Shown in pieces: positions 8,657 to 18,190 of a stretch of DNA of 64,000 bases. The DNA is from Roseitranquillus sediminis (GTDB lineage: Bacteria; Pseudomonadota; Alphaproteobacteria; Rhodobacterales; Rhodobacteraceae), in assembly GCF_016918935.1 (NCBI RefSeq), contig NZ_JAFFOB010000015.1:1-64000 (forward strand), given 5' to 3'. The notes under the pieces are model-generated. The model saw nothing but the letters and a program-made list of their open reading frames with translations, did no database searches and was not told the origin of the DNA. Position 1 is the stretch's first letter; each line of letters starts with the position of its first letter. The position numbers and the translations under genes were made by a program.

Positions 8657-8983
8657 TTATCCGGCGAGCAGGCCGTCGAGCGCGTTCCGCTGGAAGAACG
8701 AGGCCAAGGTGGCCGGGTACTTGATTACCCCGCGCGTGGCGTAGGTGGCGTTGGCGGCGTTCACCACCAATAGAGTGTCGCAAGTCGAATTGAACTTCGA
8801 CCCGACGTAGATCGACGTTGCCAAGGCGTCTGCCGTTTTCGCAGACCGGATCAAGAAGAACGAAGTAGTCTCGTCCCACGCAGACCCGTCCGCTTCGCGA
8901 CGGATTGCGGCAACTGTGGATGCCCAACGCTCGGCGTAGCCGGAGTTGTTTTCGATGCGGAATGAGATGATGTGGGTCGCCAT
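8657..8983 (-). CDS. Small protein of unknown function (108 residues)
   Basis: ATG 8983 is preceded (reading minus) by a GAAAGGACGCC stretch that can serve as ribosome-binding site. The protein reads like a compact alpha/beta domain: ATHIISFRIENN (beta), a helix with ERWASTVAAIRREA, WDETTSFFLIRS, then DTLLVVNAANATYATRG. The beta-alpha-beta order with a Ser/Thr-rich core resembles small ferredoxin-fold proteins found near DUF3800 genes and IS elements, but that comparison is from pattern memory. No catalytic residues are evident. The 83-bp interval to the 8430-8573 gene is convergent. Confidence 0.6.
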   Translation of the reverse strand: MATHIISFRIENNSGYAERWASTVAAIRREADGSAWDETTSFFLIRSAKTADALATSIYVGSKFNSTCDTLLVVNAANATYATRGVIKYPATLASFFQRNALDGLLAG

Positions 8984-9417
8984 GGCGGCGTCCTTTCGCT
9001 TATGAGCGACGGGACCGCCTTGACTTGTCGAGGCTCAGAATCGTAGGATTCCAAGCGTAGAACCGACTATCCGCGACGGCCCCGTCTGAAGGGTTGCGGA
9101 TGAGCCAGAGACTTCAGCGCCGCCTTGGTTGCAGCCTTGGCGGCGCGTTCATGTCTGGCTGTCCCCGGCAGTCTTGAATCGATCTGTGGGTAAGTCAAGG
9201 CAGGCGCGCGGAGCCCCTAGCGGCTAGCTACGAGATGCTGTGCCGCGCATCCCGTTGCACGGCCTATGTCGTAGTGAGAGCATCTACTTGAGAGGTTCCC
9301 CCCATGCTTGATGAAGATCCAAGCCATCGGCCGCGGGCGCACAGCTTGCGATGCTGATAGTAATCGCGGGCACTGTGCTGACGGTCGATAGGCTCGGCGC
9401 GCTGGGAAAAGCCGAGT
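8984..9417. other. Intergenic, nothing recognised
   Basis: No frame of normal coding character is present on either strand. The interval has mixed GC content and no obvious repeat. Part of it must carry the promoter of the 8983 minus-strand gene. Confidence 0.4.
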
Positions 9418-9717
9418 GTGCCGTGGTCGAACGGGGATCCATGGAGGTGGGCTCGACTTGACGCCGACACCTTCGCCCGCGTCATGCTCGACCTTGCCCA
9501 ACGCCATGAGCGTGCGAGACAGATCGAATGCGCGCTCTGCACAGCAATCGGCAATGGCGAGCTTCATCTCGACCAAGACCAAGGCTACTTCTGCGGCAAG
9601 CACGAGGATCGAAAGGCGCTTCGCGCCGCAATCCTAGCAGCCCGATCGCCGTCACCTTCGGTCGATGCGCCCGCCGCACATCTCGGCTCAAAGGAAGATC
9701 GGCTGAACCCGAAATAG
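9418..9717 (+). CDS. Hypothetical protein with Cys pairs
   Basis: A GTG at 9418 or a later codon starts a frame of good coding character of up to 99 residues: LDADTFARVMLDLAQRH, then ECALCTAIG, then YFCGKHED. The CxxC followed by C..H could bind zinc, but the spacing fits no family I know. No strong ribosome-binding site is visible. The tail from about residue 70 is low-complexity Ser/Pro/Ala. It could also be a fragment of a larger mobile-element gene. Confidence 0.35.
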   Translation: MPWSNGDPWRWARLDADTFARVMLDLAQRHERARQIECALCTAIGNGELHLDQDQGYFCGKHEDRKALRAAILAARSPSPSVDAPAAHLGSKEDRLNPK

Positions 9718-10188
9718 ATCAGGCAACCGACTTGCAGGCGGCGTCATACAAGTGCGCCGCCGTTCACGAACGGCCTCCGATTACACTCTGCCGCCGGAAT
9801 CGGGTTTGGAAATTTGCGATGCACCCGAAAGCGGTTGAGAACGACCGAGCAATTCGAAGACGGCTTCGGCGTCGCCACTCGGAACCTTCCTGCCATCCGT
9901 CCTCAATGCCTGAGCAACAGAGAACTGCGCGTTGCTGTGTAATCGTCGCCGGGACACACTGCCGAGATCAGATTGACGCGGGCGTGCAGTTCCAGGGGAG
10001 GAGACCGTCGAGGCTGCGCTGGGGTTTGGCCGCTCTTGAGGTTCTCGAGGGTCGCAGTGGGTTCCGTTTGAGCAACGCGGCTTGAGTGGTGCGTGGCGGT
10101 CGCCCAGCGTCAGTCGATGATCAAGCGCCGCCCCGTCAGTATGTCCGGTTCCCGCTGTCGCTCAGGAACGTCGAGGACCTGCTCCGCG
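9718..10188. other. Intergenic, nothing recognised
   Basis: Lies between the small plus-strand frame and the end of the helicase gene. The frames here have poor coding character, and I see no repeat or clear terminator. A short CGCTAGCG palindrome sits at the helicase stop codon. Confidence 0.4.
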
Positions 10189-12300
10189 CTAGCGCTTTCC
10201 GCGCCTGGGCGGTCCGCTGCCGTCGTTGCTGCGGCTGGGCTTTTGAGTCCGCGCCTTGCTACTGCCGTTCCGGGTCCCAGCCTTGCCGGGCGGCGTGAAG
10301 CGCTGCGACGTGTCGGACGCGTCCGATGATCCCGCCGCGGGCTTCCCAGCCGCCCGTCGTCTGACGAATTTGCTCTTGTCGGGTCGCTCGCGGCCGGAAT
10401 CCGTCTTCTTGCCGGCCGATGCGCCTGTTCTCTTGCCGCCGGATTCGGCACTAGCGCCGCCTGGACGCGCGCCGGCGCGGCCCGGGCCGGTCCCGGGCCT
10501 GTCGGAGTTTCTGTCCCCGACCGGAGTCTTATGGCGTGGCTTACTGCGTCGCGCAGCCGGTGCTCCACGATCCTTCGAGACTTCGGCCGATGGCGACGGA
10601 GGCGCTTTGGGGGGCGCCGAGCGAGGCTTGGGCTTGGGCTCCGGCGCCGCGACGGCAGGCCGATCGGGCTGGAGCGGCGGCATCGGCGTCACGGTCGGTT
10701 CGGCAGCCGGCGGCGCGGTAGAGACGTCCGGTTCCCCCTCGAGCCGGCGGATCCTGATGCCCTTCTCGATCTCCACCTTGTCGTCGAGCGCGGCGAGAAA
10801 CCGCGAGAGGTTCTCGGCGGAGATCTCGACCAGGGTTTCCGCCTGCTGCACGCGGATCGCGCCGATCGCGTCCTTGTCCACATCGCCGGCGCGGCAGATC
10901 AGCGGCAGCAGCCAGCGCGGCTCCGCTCGGTCATCTCGACCGACCGAGAGGGCAAACCAGGCGCCGGGCTCGAAGCTCCGGCGCGCCTTTTGTGCCGGCC
11001 GCGCATCCGGCGGGCTCAGCTCCTCCGGCGCCGACTGCCGCGAGCGATAGAGACGCAGGTAGGCCGCAGCGATCCGTTCGGGCGCGTGTCTCGCCAGCAG
11101 CTTCGCGGCAAAGGCCTCCTGCTCCTCGTTGGTTTCCTCCGCCCAGGCCGGATCCGCCAGAAGCCGCTCCTCGTCGCGCCGCAGGATCTCGTCGGCCGTG
11201 GGCGCCGTTGTCCACTCCGCCTCGACCCCGGCCGAGCTCAGAAGGCGCTCCGCTTTCCTGGCGATCTTGGGCGTAACGATCAGCACGGAGGTGCCCTTGC
11301 GCCCCGCCCGGCCGGTCCGGCCGGAGCGGTGCAGCAGCCCCTCGTCGTTCGAAGGCAGCTCGGCGTGGATAACCAGGTCGAGGTTCGGCAGGTCGATGCC
11401 GCGCGCGGCCACGTCGGTCGCCACGCAGACCTGCGCCCGACCGTCGCGCATCGCCTGGAGCGCATGGGTCCGCTCCGTCTGGCTCAGCTCGCCGGAGAGG
11501 GCGACCACCGCAAAACCGCGATTGGAGAACCGGGCGGTGAGGCGGTTCACCGTCGCCCGCGTGTTGGCGAAGACGAGGGCGTTCTCGGCGTCGTGGTAGC
11601 GCAGCACGTTGATGATCGCGTTCTCGGCGTCGATTTGCGCAACCCGCAGCGCCTGGTAGGCGATGTCGGCATGCTGGCTGGTCCCTGACAGCGTCGTCAC
11701 GCGCACCGCGTCGCGCTGGAACTGCTCCGCCAGCTTCGCGATCTGCGGTGGCACCGTGGCCGAGAACATCAATGTGCGCCGGTCCTCTGGCGCTTCGCCC
11801 AGCATGAACTCGAGGTCCTCGCGGAACCCCAGGTCGAGCATCTCGTCCGCCTCGTCCAGCACGACCGCGCGGATGCCGCTCAGATCAAGTGAACCGCGCT
11901 GGATGTGGTCGCGCAGCCGGCCCGGCGTACCCACGACGATGTGCGCGCCCCGCTCGAGCGCCCGGCGCTCGTCGCGCATGTCCATGCCGCCGACACACGA
12001 GGCGACGCGTGCCCCGGCCCCGGCATAGAGCCAGCCGAGCTCGCGCATCACCTGGAAGGCCAGCTCGCGCGTCGGAGCGACCACTAGGGCAAGCGGCGCA
12101 CCCGCGGGACCGAGCGTCTCGGCCTCACCGAGCAGCGTTGGGCCGATTGCGAGGCCGAAGCCCACTGTCTTGCCCGACCCGGTCTGCGCCGACACGAGCA
12201 GGTCGGCCTCCTGAAGCTCGGCCTTGGTGACGGCCTCCTGCACGGCCGTCAGGGTGTTGTAGCCGCGCTCGGCGAGCGCGTTGGCAAGGGTCTGGATCAT
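10189..12300 (-). CDS. DEAD-box RNA helicase with DbpA-type RNA-binding domain
   Basis: About 703 residues from ATG 12300 (MIQTLANALAERGY). All helicase motifs are present in order: Q motif (TAVQ), motif I AQTGSGKT, Ia PTRELAFQ, Ib TPGRL, II DEAD, III SAT, IV VFANTR, V ATDVAARGID and VI HRSGRTGRAG. After the core, residues about 440-520 look like a DbpA-type RNA-binding domain (IGAIRVQQAETLVEI). The last about 180 residues are a Pro/Arg/Ser/Lys-rich disordered tail, as in bacterial CsdA/DeaD-like and RhlE-like enzymes. It should unwind structured RNA in ribosome assembly or cold adaptation. It is a single gene, not in an evident operon. Confidence 0.95.
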   Translation of the reverse strand: MIQTLANALAERGYNTLTAVQEAVTKAELQEADLLVSAQTGSGKTVGFGLAIGPTLLGEAETLGPAGAPLALVVAPTRELAFQVMRELGWLYAGAGARVASCVGGMDMRDERRALERGAHIVVGTPGRLRDHIQRGSLDLSGIRAVVLDEADEMLDLGFREDLEFMLGEAPEDRRTLMFSATVPPQIAKLAEQFQRDAVRVTTLSGTSQHADIAYQALRVAQIDAENAIINVLRYHDAENALVFANTRATVNRLTARFSNRGFAVVALSGELSQTERTHALQAMRDGRAQVCVATDVAARGIDLPNLDLVIHAELPSNDEGLLHRSGRTGRAGRKGTSVLIVTPKIARKAERLLSSAGVEAEWTTAPTADEILRRDEERLLADPAWAEETNEEQEAFAAKLLARHAPERIAAAYLRLYRSRQSAPEELSPPDARPAQKARRSFEPGAWFALSVGRDDRAEPRWLLPLICRAGDVDKDAIGAIRVQQAETLVEISAENLSRFLAALDDKVEIEKGIRIRRLEGEPDVSTAPPAAEPTVTPMPPLQPDRPAVAAPEPKPKPRSAPPKAPPSPSAEVSKDRGAPAARRSKPRHKTPVGDRNSDRPGTGPGRAGARPGGASAESGGKRTGASAGKKTDSGRERPDKSKFVRRRAAGKPAAGSSDASDTSQRFTPPGKAGTRNGSSKARTQKPSRSNDGSGPPRRGKR

Positions 12301-12805
12301 CGGGAATCGATCAGCTCTAATCAGGTGGGACAACCCGTCGCGTCTGCCGGCGGGGAGCACAAGCACGACCCCTTAGCGCGCAACGCGTTCGATGTACACT
12401 GGCCCTACCAGCGAACATGGCGCCACTACAACGGCTCGGCGGTGCAAGCCGTACCTGCGTCTCCGGATGCTTATCGCATAGCGTTGGCTTTCCCGGTGCC
12501 CCCTATGGTCAATCGGCAGAGGCCCGTCGACGACGCCGGATGCTTCCTGACATCGGCGACATGGCGCCGAGGCAACTGGGGCAGCACTGGATCAGGCAGT
12601 CGTCGACGCGGTCTTCTCTTCGGATCTGGCGGGCCGGAACTGTCGGCGTCCACCAGAGCAAGAAGGCGATGCACGACGGACCAACTCCTGGCGGAGCGGA
12701 CCGACCAAGTACGCGGGCACGCTGCACTTCGCCGTGGGGCGTTGCCGAGCGGCAGCATCCGCGCCACATTTGTCGGAAGCCGGTTCTGGAGAAGAGGATC
12801 ACAAC
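12301..12805. other. Divergent intergenic region between helicase and ABC transporter
   Basis: About 500 bp upstream of both the helicase (minus) and the ABC binding-protein gene (plus). I looked for a TPP or other riboswitch because of the NMT1-type binding protein and found no THI-box consensus. Possible frames are poor. It presumably holds both promoters. Confidence 0.4.
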
Positions 12806-13822
12806 ATGAGCCGTATCTCTCGTCGCAACCTTCTGCGGTTGGCGTCGGTCGGAGGAGCGGGCCTTGCTGCCTCGCCGCTCATGTTGCCGCGCGCGGCCCA
12901 CGCCGCCGACAGCGTCGCGCTGCAGCTCGGCTGGCTGAAGAGCGTGCAGTACGGTGGCAGCTTCATCGCGGAAGAGCGCGGCTACTATGCCGACGAGGAC
13001 CTCGAAGTCACGCTGCTGTCGGGCGGGCCGAATGCGCCGGTGGACCCGGTTGTGATCTCTGGACAGGCTCTGGTGGGAGTGTCTGCCACCGACTTCGCGG
13101 CCCGTGCCAATGCCAACGGCGCCGGCTACACGGTGCTCGGCGCCAAGAACCAGCGTCACGCGTTCTGCATCACCTCGCGCGCCGACAATCCGGTGCGGAC
13201 GCCCGCGGACCTTGAGGGCGGACCGCGGCTGGGGCTCGCGACGATCAACCAGCCGGTGCTCGACGCGATCGTGACCCTGAACGACCTCGACGCGTCGAGG
13301 ATCGAGGTGGTGACGACGCAGGGCAACCCCGCGCCGCTCGCCAGCGGCGAGGTCGACTGCTTCCTGACGCTCTTCACGACGGGCCCGATCGACCTCGAGC
13401 TGCAGGGCATCGAGACCCACAGCTTCCTGCTGTCGGACTACGGCTACGACATCTTCTCGGGCATCTACATCGTGACGGGCGACGCGCTGGAGAACCGGCG
13501 GGACGAGATCGTGCGGCTGCTCCGCGCCGAGATCAGGGGCTGGCAGGATTTCCTCGACGACATCGAATACGCCACGCGTCTGACGGTCGAGAAGTATGCC
13601 GCTGATCAGGGTCTGAACCCCGAGCAGCAGAAGCTGCAGGCCCAGGCGCAGCTCGACTTACTGGTGACGCCCGAGACCGCCGCGAACGGCCTCTTCTGGA
13701 TGAGCGACGACAAGATCCGGGCAAATCTGGAGACGATGGCGTTGCTCGGCATCGAGGCGGACGAGAGCCTGTTCTCTAGGGAGATCCTCGAGGAGATCTA
13801 TCAGGGCAGGATCCGCATCTAG
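12806..13822 (+). CDS. ABC transporter periplasmic substrate-binding protein (NMT1/SsuA-like, Tat-exported)
   Basis: 338 residues from ATG 12806, with GAGAAGAGG upstream. The N-terminus has a twin-arginine signal (SRRNLLRLASVGGAGLAAS) and an AHAADS cleavage region. The mature part begins with VALQLGWLKSVQYGGSFIAEE, the typical NMT1/SsuA/TauA start (substrate-binding fold for sulfonates, pyrimidines, riboflavin or aromatic acids). A single base separates the stop from the overlapping GTG of the ATPase gene (TAGTG). The substrate cannot be read from sequence; the operon's CoA-transferase suggests an organic acid. Confidence 0.9.
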   Translation: MSRISRRNLLRLASVGGAGLAASPLMLPRAAHAADSVALQLGWLKSVQYGGSFIAEERGYYADEDLEVTLLSGGPNAPVDPVVISGQALVGVSATDFAARANANGAGYTVLGAKNQRHAFCITSRADNPVRTPADLEGGPRLGLATINQPVLDAIVTLNDLDASRIEVVTTQGNPAPLASGEVDCFLTLFTTGPIDLELQGIETHSFLLSDYGYDIFSGIYIVTGDALENRRDEIVRLLRAEIRGWQDFLDDIEYATRLTVEKYAADQGLNPEQQKLQAQAQLDLLVTPETAANGLFWMSDDKIRANLETMALLGIEADESLFSREILEEIYQGRIRI

Positions 13823-14649
13823 TGCGCCAGCGCCCGCCCGCGACCGTGGACGCGGCCACGGCCGGGGCGCCCGCCGACGAGGGCATCCGCCTTGCCCGCT
13901 TGCGCAAGATTTTTGAGGGGCGGGGGGCGCCCCTATTGGCGCTCGAGGACGTGTCGATTGCGACGAGGCGGGGCGCCTTCACTTCGATCATCGGACCTTC
14001 CGGGTGCGGCAAGTCGACGATCCTGCGGATGCTCGCGGACCTCGATGCGCCGACGTTTGGCACGGTCACCGCCCATGGGAAAACGCCGCGGGAGCTGCGG
14101 CGCGCGAGCAAGCTCGGCATCGTCTTCCAGGAGCCGGCGCTGCTGCCGTGGCGCACGGTCCGGTCGAACATCGAACTGGCCGTCCAGGTGACGGGGCTCG
14201 CCGTCCCGGCGCGCACCTGCGACGACCTCATCGCGCTTGTCGGGCTCGATGGCTTCGAGCGAACGCGGCCGGCGGAGCTCTCGGGCGGCATGCGCCAGCG
14301 CGTCGCCATCGCCCGCGCGCTGGTCACGTCGCCCGAGGTCCTGCTGCTGGACGAGCCGTTCGGCGCCCTCGACGAGATGACGCGGCGGCGGCTCAACCTC
14401 GAGCTCCTGCGCATCTGGAGCGAGCAGGCGGCGACGACCCTGCTCGTCACCCATTCGATCGAGGAGGCGGCGTTCCTCTCGGATACGGTCGTGGTGATGA
14501 GCCCGCGGCCCGGACGAATCCTTGCCGAGGTGGAGGTCGACTTCCCGCGGCCACGAAAGGAGGCGCTCTTGCGGACGCCCAGCTTCCATGCGCTGACGGA
14601 CCGGCTATCCGAGCTCTTGGCGGGTGGCGGCGATGACGATCGCGGGTGA
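13822..14649 (+). CDS. ABC transporter ATP-binding protein (SsuB/TauB type)
   Basis: 275 residues starting at GTG 13822 inside the previous stop. Walker A is GPSGCGKST, the signature is LSGGMRQR, Walker B is LLLDEPFGALDE, and the switch His is in THSIEEA. A Q-loop is in IVFQEPALLPWR. This is the standard nucleotide-binding subunit of nitrate/sulfonate/taurine-type importers. The end overlaps the permease gene by 17 nt, so the operon is translationally coupled. The first about 20 residues are Ala/Pro-rich and non-homologous. Confidence 0.95.
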   Translation: MRQRPPATVDAATAGAPADEGIRLARLRKIFEGRGAPLLALEDVSIATRRGAFTSIIGPSGCGKSTILRMLADLDAPTFGTVTAHGKTPRELRRASKLGIVFQEPALLPWRTVRSNIELAVQVTGLAVPARTCDDLIALVGLDGFERTRPAELSGGMRQRVAIARALVTSPEVLLLDEPFGALDEMTRRRLNLELLRIWSEQAATTLLVTHSIEEAAFLSDTVVVMSPRPGRILAEVEVDFPRPRKEALLRTPSFHALTDRLSELLAGGGDDDRG

Positions 14650-16237
14650 AGCCGATGCAGGCCGGGGGTTCTCGCGCCTGCCCGAACGGGCGGAGACGGT
14701 GGCAATCCTGGTCGCGGTCCTCGTCGGGTGGGAGGTGCTGGCGCGGACCCTGCTCGCAGGCTCCTTCGCGCTCGCAGCGCCAACACAGGTCGCGGCGCAG
14801 CTCGCGCAGAACTGGCCGCTCTACGCGACGAACGTGCAGGTCACGCTCTGGACCGCGCTCAAGGGCTTCGCGATCGGCAATGCGGTCGCGGTTGTGGCGG
14901 CAGTGCTGATAGTGCAATGGCCGGCGCTTGAGCGGCCGGTCTTCAGCGCGGCGCTCGCCATCTATTCGCTGCCGATCATCGCGCTGGCGCCGATCCTGAT
15001 GGTGCTGCTCGACCGGCCCGACGCGATGGTGGCGCTGAGTGCGCTCGCGGTAATCTTCACGACGATGGTGGCGGCGGTGCTGGGGCTACGCTCCGCTGAC
15101 CCGGCGGCGCTCGAGGTGGTGCACGTGCTGGGCGGGTCCGGCCGGGACAAGCTCATCCGGGTCCGGCTGCAGTCGGCGCTGCCGAGCCTCTTCGCCGGCC
15201 TCAAGATCGCCGCGCCCGCGTCAGTGCTGGGCGCCACGGTCGGCGAGTTCATGGGGGCCGAGCGCGGCCTCGGCGTCCTCATCACCGGCGCCCTCGCCAG
15301 CCTCGAGACGACGCGGGTCTGGAGCGTCGCCGTTCTGGCGACGGCGCTGTCCGGCGGTGGCTACGTGCTGGTGGGCTGGATCGGTGCATGGCTCACGCCG
15401 TGGGTGCACGGGCTCGAGATTTCGCAAGCAGCGACGCGCGGCGGCGCGGGCGCGGGACCTGGCCTCCTGCGGACGGGGGCGACGATCGCGATCAGCCTCG
15501 TCGTGGTGTTCGGCGGCTGGGCCCTCTTCATCCGCCTTGCCGGCCTCAACGCCTTCTTCGCCAAGGGTCCGGGGGATGTCTGGGCGTTCCTCTTCACCGA
15601 GCCTGACGCCGCAGCGAACCGTGCCCTCGTCTTCGGCGGACTGCTGGTCACGCTCGGCAATGCGGGGCTCGGCTTCGTCGCGGGCATGGCAGGCGGCACG
15701 CTCGCCGCGATCGTGTTCGTTTTGCGCCCGTCGGTCGAGCGCGGGGTGATGCCGATCGCGATCACGCTCAGGTCGATCCCGATCCTCGCCACGACTCCGC
15801 TCGTGATCCTGCTCCTGGGGCGGACTCTGGCCGCGACGACGGTGATCGTCGCGATCCTCTCGTTCTTCCCGACCATGATCAACATGGTGACGGCGATGCG
15901 CCTGACGCGGCGGCAGATCGTCGAGGTGCTGCACGTCATGAACGCCAGCCGCCTGACCATCCTCTGGCGCGCCGAGCTGCCGTCGGCCCTGCCCGCGCTC
16001 ATGGCCTCGGCGCGCATCGCGGTGCCGGCCTCGATCCTCGGCGCCGTCATCATCGAGTGGCTGGTGACCGGTGTCGGCATGGGCAACGCCATCCTCGCAG
16101 GCGTCTACAATGCCGACTACGCGGTGCTCTGGGCGGTCGCTGCCATCCTGACACTGATCGCGATGGCGACCTACGGCCTTGTCAGCGTGGCGGAGCGCGC
16201 CGTCCTGCGCCGCTACGCGCCGGAGCAGCTGGCGTGA
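14633..16237 (+). CDS. ABC transporter permease, two permease domains fused
   Basis: About 534 residues from ATG 14633 (GTG 14624 is also in frame). Two BPD_transp_1 domains occur in tandem, each with about six helices and each with its own EAA-type loop. One lies near residues 170-200 (GGSGRDKLIRVRLQSALPS), the other near 440-470 (NASRLTILWRAELPSALPA). Family members normally have one domain and work as a dimer; here both halves of the channel are one polypeptide. The two halves are clearly similar but diverged. The TGA overlaps the GTG of the next gene (GTGA). Confidence 0.92.
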   Translation: MTIAGEADAGRGFSRLPERAETVAILVAVLVGWEVLARTLLAGSFALAAPTQVAAQLAQNWPLYATNVQVTLWTALKGFAIGNAVAVVAAVLIVQWPALERPVFSAALAIYSLPIIALAPILMVLLDRPDAMVALSALAVIFTTMVAAVLGLRSADPAALEVVHVLGGSGRDKLIRVRLQSALPSLFAGLKIAAPASVLGATVGEFMGAERGLGVLITGALASLETTRVWSVAVLATALSGGGYVLVGWIGAWLTPWVHGLEISQAATRGGAGAGPGLLRTGATIAISLVVVFGGWALFIRLAGLNAFFAKGPGDVWAFLFTEPDAAANRALVFGGLLVTLGNAGLGFVAGMAGGTLAAIVFVLRPSVERGVMPIAITLRSIPILATTPLVILLLGRTLAATTVIVAILSFFPTMINMVTAMRLTRRQIVEVLHVMNASRLTILWRAELPSALPALMASARIAVPASILGAVIIEWLVTGVGMGNAILAGVYNADYAVLWAVAAILTLIAMATYGLVSVAERAVLRRYAPEQLA

Positions 16238-17682
16238 CGGCCTCGCTCGCGCGGGATCTACCGCAACGGGCGCTCGACATGGCCGGGCTCGGCGGCCTCG
16301 CCTTTCTCGGCGACCCGCCCGACATCGTCGGACGCGATCCCGTCCTTCGCTTCCCGCGCCCGATCGGAGAGGCGGCAGCGACCGCGATCGCGCTCTGCGG
16401 CGACGCCGCGGCCGAGATCTGGCGCCGGCGCACCCGACAGCGTCAGCGCCCCAGCGTCGCCGTGCGCGAGGCCGCGGCGGCGCTCGCAGGCTACGCCTAC
16501 CTGCTGCTCGACCCTAACGAGGGAGCGCGACCCGCGGATTGGGAGCCGGAGCCGGGGGGCTGGCGCGCCTGGGGCGCGCGGTCGCTGCTGCGCGGCGAGA
16601 ACGCCAGCAATGCGGCGGTCGGCATCTATCGCACGCGGGACGGGCGCTGGATCCACGTTCATGGCGGTTTGCCCCACCTCGCCACGCGCATCATGGAGGT
16701 GCTCGGCACCGACGCTTCGGGCATTCCGGCGGCGGTCGCGGACTGGGACGCGAAGCCTCTCGAGGACGCGCTGGCGGAGGCTGGGACATGCGCCGCGGTC
16801 GTCCGCAGCGCCGAGGAGTGGCGCCGGCACCCGCAGGGCCGCGCCATCGCTGGGCACCCGGTCGTCGAGGTCATCCGGATAGGCGACGCACCCCCCGAGC
16901 CGCTGCCCCCCGGCGACAGGCCGCTCTCCGGGCTCCGCGCGCTCGACCTCAGCCTGGCGCTGGCCGGGCCAATCTGCGCCCGAACGCTGGCCGAGCATGG
17001 CGCCGACGTGCTGCAGGTCATCGCGCCGGGGCGGCTTGATCGACAGCCCTTCGAGCTCGAGACGGGCCACGGCAAGCGGTCCACCATGCTGGACCTGAAG
17101 CGCGAGAACGGGCGCGCCCGGCTCGAGGCGCTGGCGCGCGCGGCCGACGTTTTCTGCCAGGGCTACCGGAAGGGAGCGCTGGCGAAGCTCGGTTTCGACG
17201 CGGATCGGCTGGCGGCTCTACGGCCCGGCATCGTCTACGTATCGATCAACTGCTACGGCCATACCGGCCCCTGGTCCCGACGGCGAGGATGGGAAGGTCT
17301 GGGTCAGGCGGCGACGGGCCTCACGGTCCCGCGGATGGATGGCCGCCCGCCCCGCCTCGCGCCTTGCTCCGTCTGCGACTACCTTACCGGCTATCTGGCG
17401 GCGCGGGGGGTGATGGAGGCACTGCTCCGTCGCGCCGAAGAGGGCGGCAGCTGGCATGTCCGCGCCTCCCTTTGCCAGACGGGCACGTGGATCACCCGGA
17501 TGGGCACCGTCGACGAGGAGACCGCGCCCGCAGCGCCTGATCTCTTCGACGATCTTCTGGTCGCGCGCGAGACGGACCTCGGCCGCCTCCGGCACTTGCC
17601 GCCAGCGCTCCAGATGGAAGTCACGCCGCCTCGATGGGATGGCCCACCACCCACGCCTGGCAGCAGCAACCCGATCTGGTAG
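16234..17682 (+). CDS. CaiB/BaiF-type (family III) CoA-transferase
   Basis: 482 residues from GTG 16234, overlapping the permease stop by 4 nt. The second half carries the family III signature region: LRALDLSLALAGPICARTLAEHGADVLQV, followed by the expected nucleophile-bearing stretch and GHGKRSTMLDLK, then FCQGYRKGALAKLGFDADRL and SINCYGHTGPW. The first about 210 residues are a diverged copy-like domain, so the protein has two halves like the fused or two-domain members. It should move CoA between acyl groups. Its tight coupling to the transporter suggests that the imported acid is activated to a CoA thioester. Substrate unknown. Confidence 0.85.
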   Translation: MTASLARDLPQRALDMAGLGGLAFLGDPPDIVGRDPVLRFPRPIGEAAATAIALCGDAAAEIWRRRTRQRQRPSVAVREAAAALAGYAYLLLDPNEGARPADWEPEPGGWRAWGARSLLRGENASNAAVGIYRTRDGRWIHVHGGLPHLATRIMEVLGTDASGIPAAVADWDAKPLEDALAEAGTCAAVVRSAEEWRRHPQGRAIAGHPVVEVIRIGDAPPEPLPPGDRPLSGLRALDLSLALAGPICARTLAEHGADVLQVIAPGRLDRQPFELETGHGKRSTMLDLKRENGRARLEALARAADVFCQGYRKGALAKLGFDADRLAALRPGIVYVSINCYGHTGPWSRRRGWEGLGQAATGLTVPRMDGRPPRLAPCSVCDYLTGYLAARGVMEALLRRAEEGGSWHVRASLCQTGTWITRMGTVDEETAPAAPDLFDDLLVARETDLGRLRHLPPALQMEVTPPRWDGPPPTPGSSNPIW

Positions 17683-17876
17683 CGGGACGCGTCCAGTTTG
17701 AACGGGAAGCGCTTCCGGCAGATGCAAGCCATTGAGACGCGATCGGTTTGTCGGTCCGACCGCACAGATGTTGTCCCGCGAAGTGGTGTAGCTGGCGCTG
17801 ATGGTCACCGTTTTGCTCGGTGAGGGCCTGTCCGATCAGCCAGCCGTTTTAGGCATGCTGATGACGAAATCATCCT

Positions 17877-18190
17877 TCATCGGCGCGCGACGAAGGCGGC
17901 ACGAATGCAGCCCTCCCGCAGCGCCTTGATCGCGTCGACCCTGCCGCCAGGCAGCACCTCGGCCACCACCTCGTCGATGCCGAGCCGGTCGGCGATGGCG
18001 CGTGCGGTGCGGGCATTGTCATCGGTGATCATCGCGACCTTCAGACCTGCGAATGCAGAGCGCGGATCGCGTCCGGCGTTGTCTCCTTGATCGGCGACGG
18101 CGAGGATTGCCGCCAGCCGCCCGTCGACGGCCGCGTAGAGCGGCGACTTGCCTTCGTTGCCAAGCCGCTCGCCCATTCTGGCCGAGGTAA
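17877..18190 (-). pseudogene. Copper/heavy-metal P-type ATPase fragment
   Basis: The minus strand encodes [21 protein letters not shown], then [19 protein letters not shown] and [14 protein letters not shown]. These are the core of a CopA-type P1B ATPase nucleotide-binding domain, with the TGDN motif changed to TDDN. The DKTG phosphorylation site, the membrane segments and the following GDGINDAPAL hinge motif are all missing. An IS66 fragment begins immediately upstream at about 18181, so the gene was cut by that insertion or a later deletion. Confidence 0.8.

Noticed and set aside
12367-12805. Possible TPP or other riboswitch before the NMT1-type binding protein
   Set aside because: No THI-box consensus or other riboswitch core is visible in the leader.
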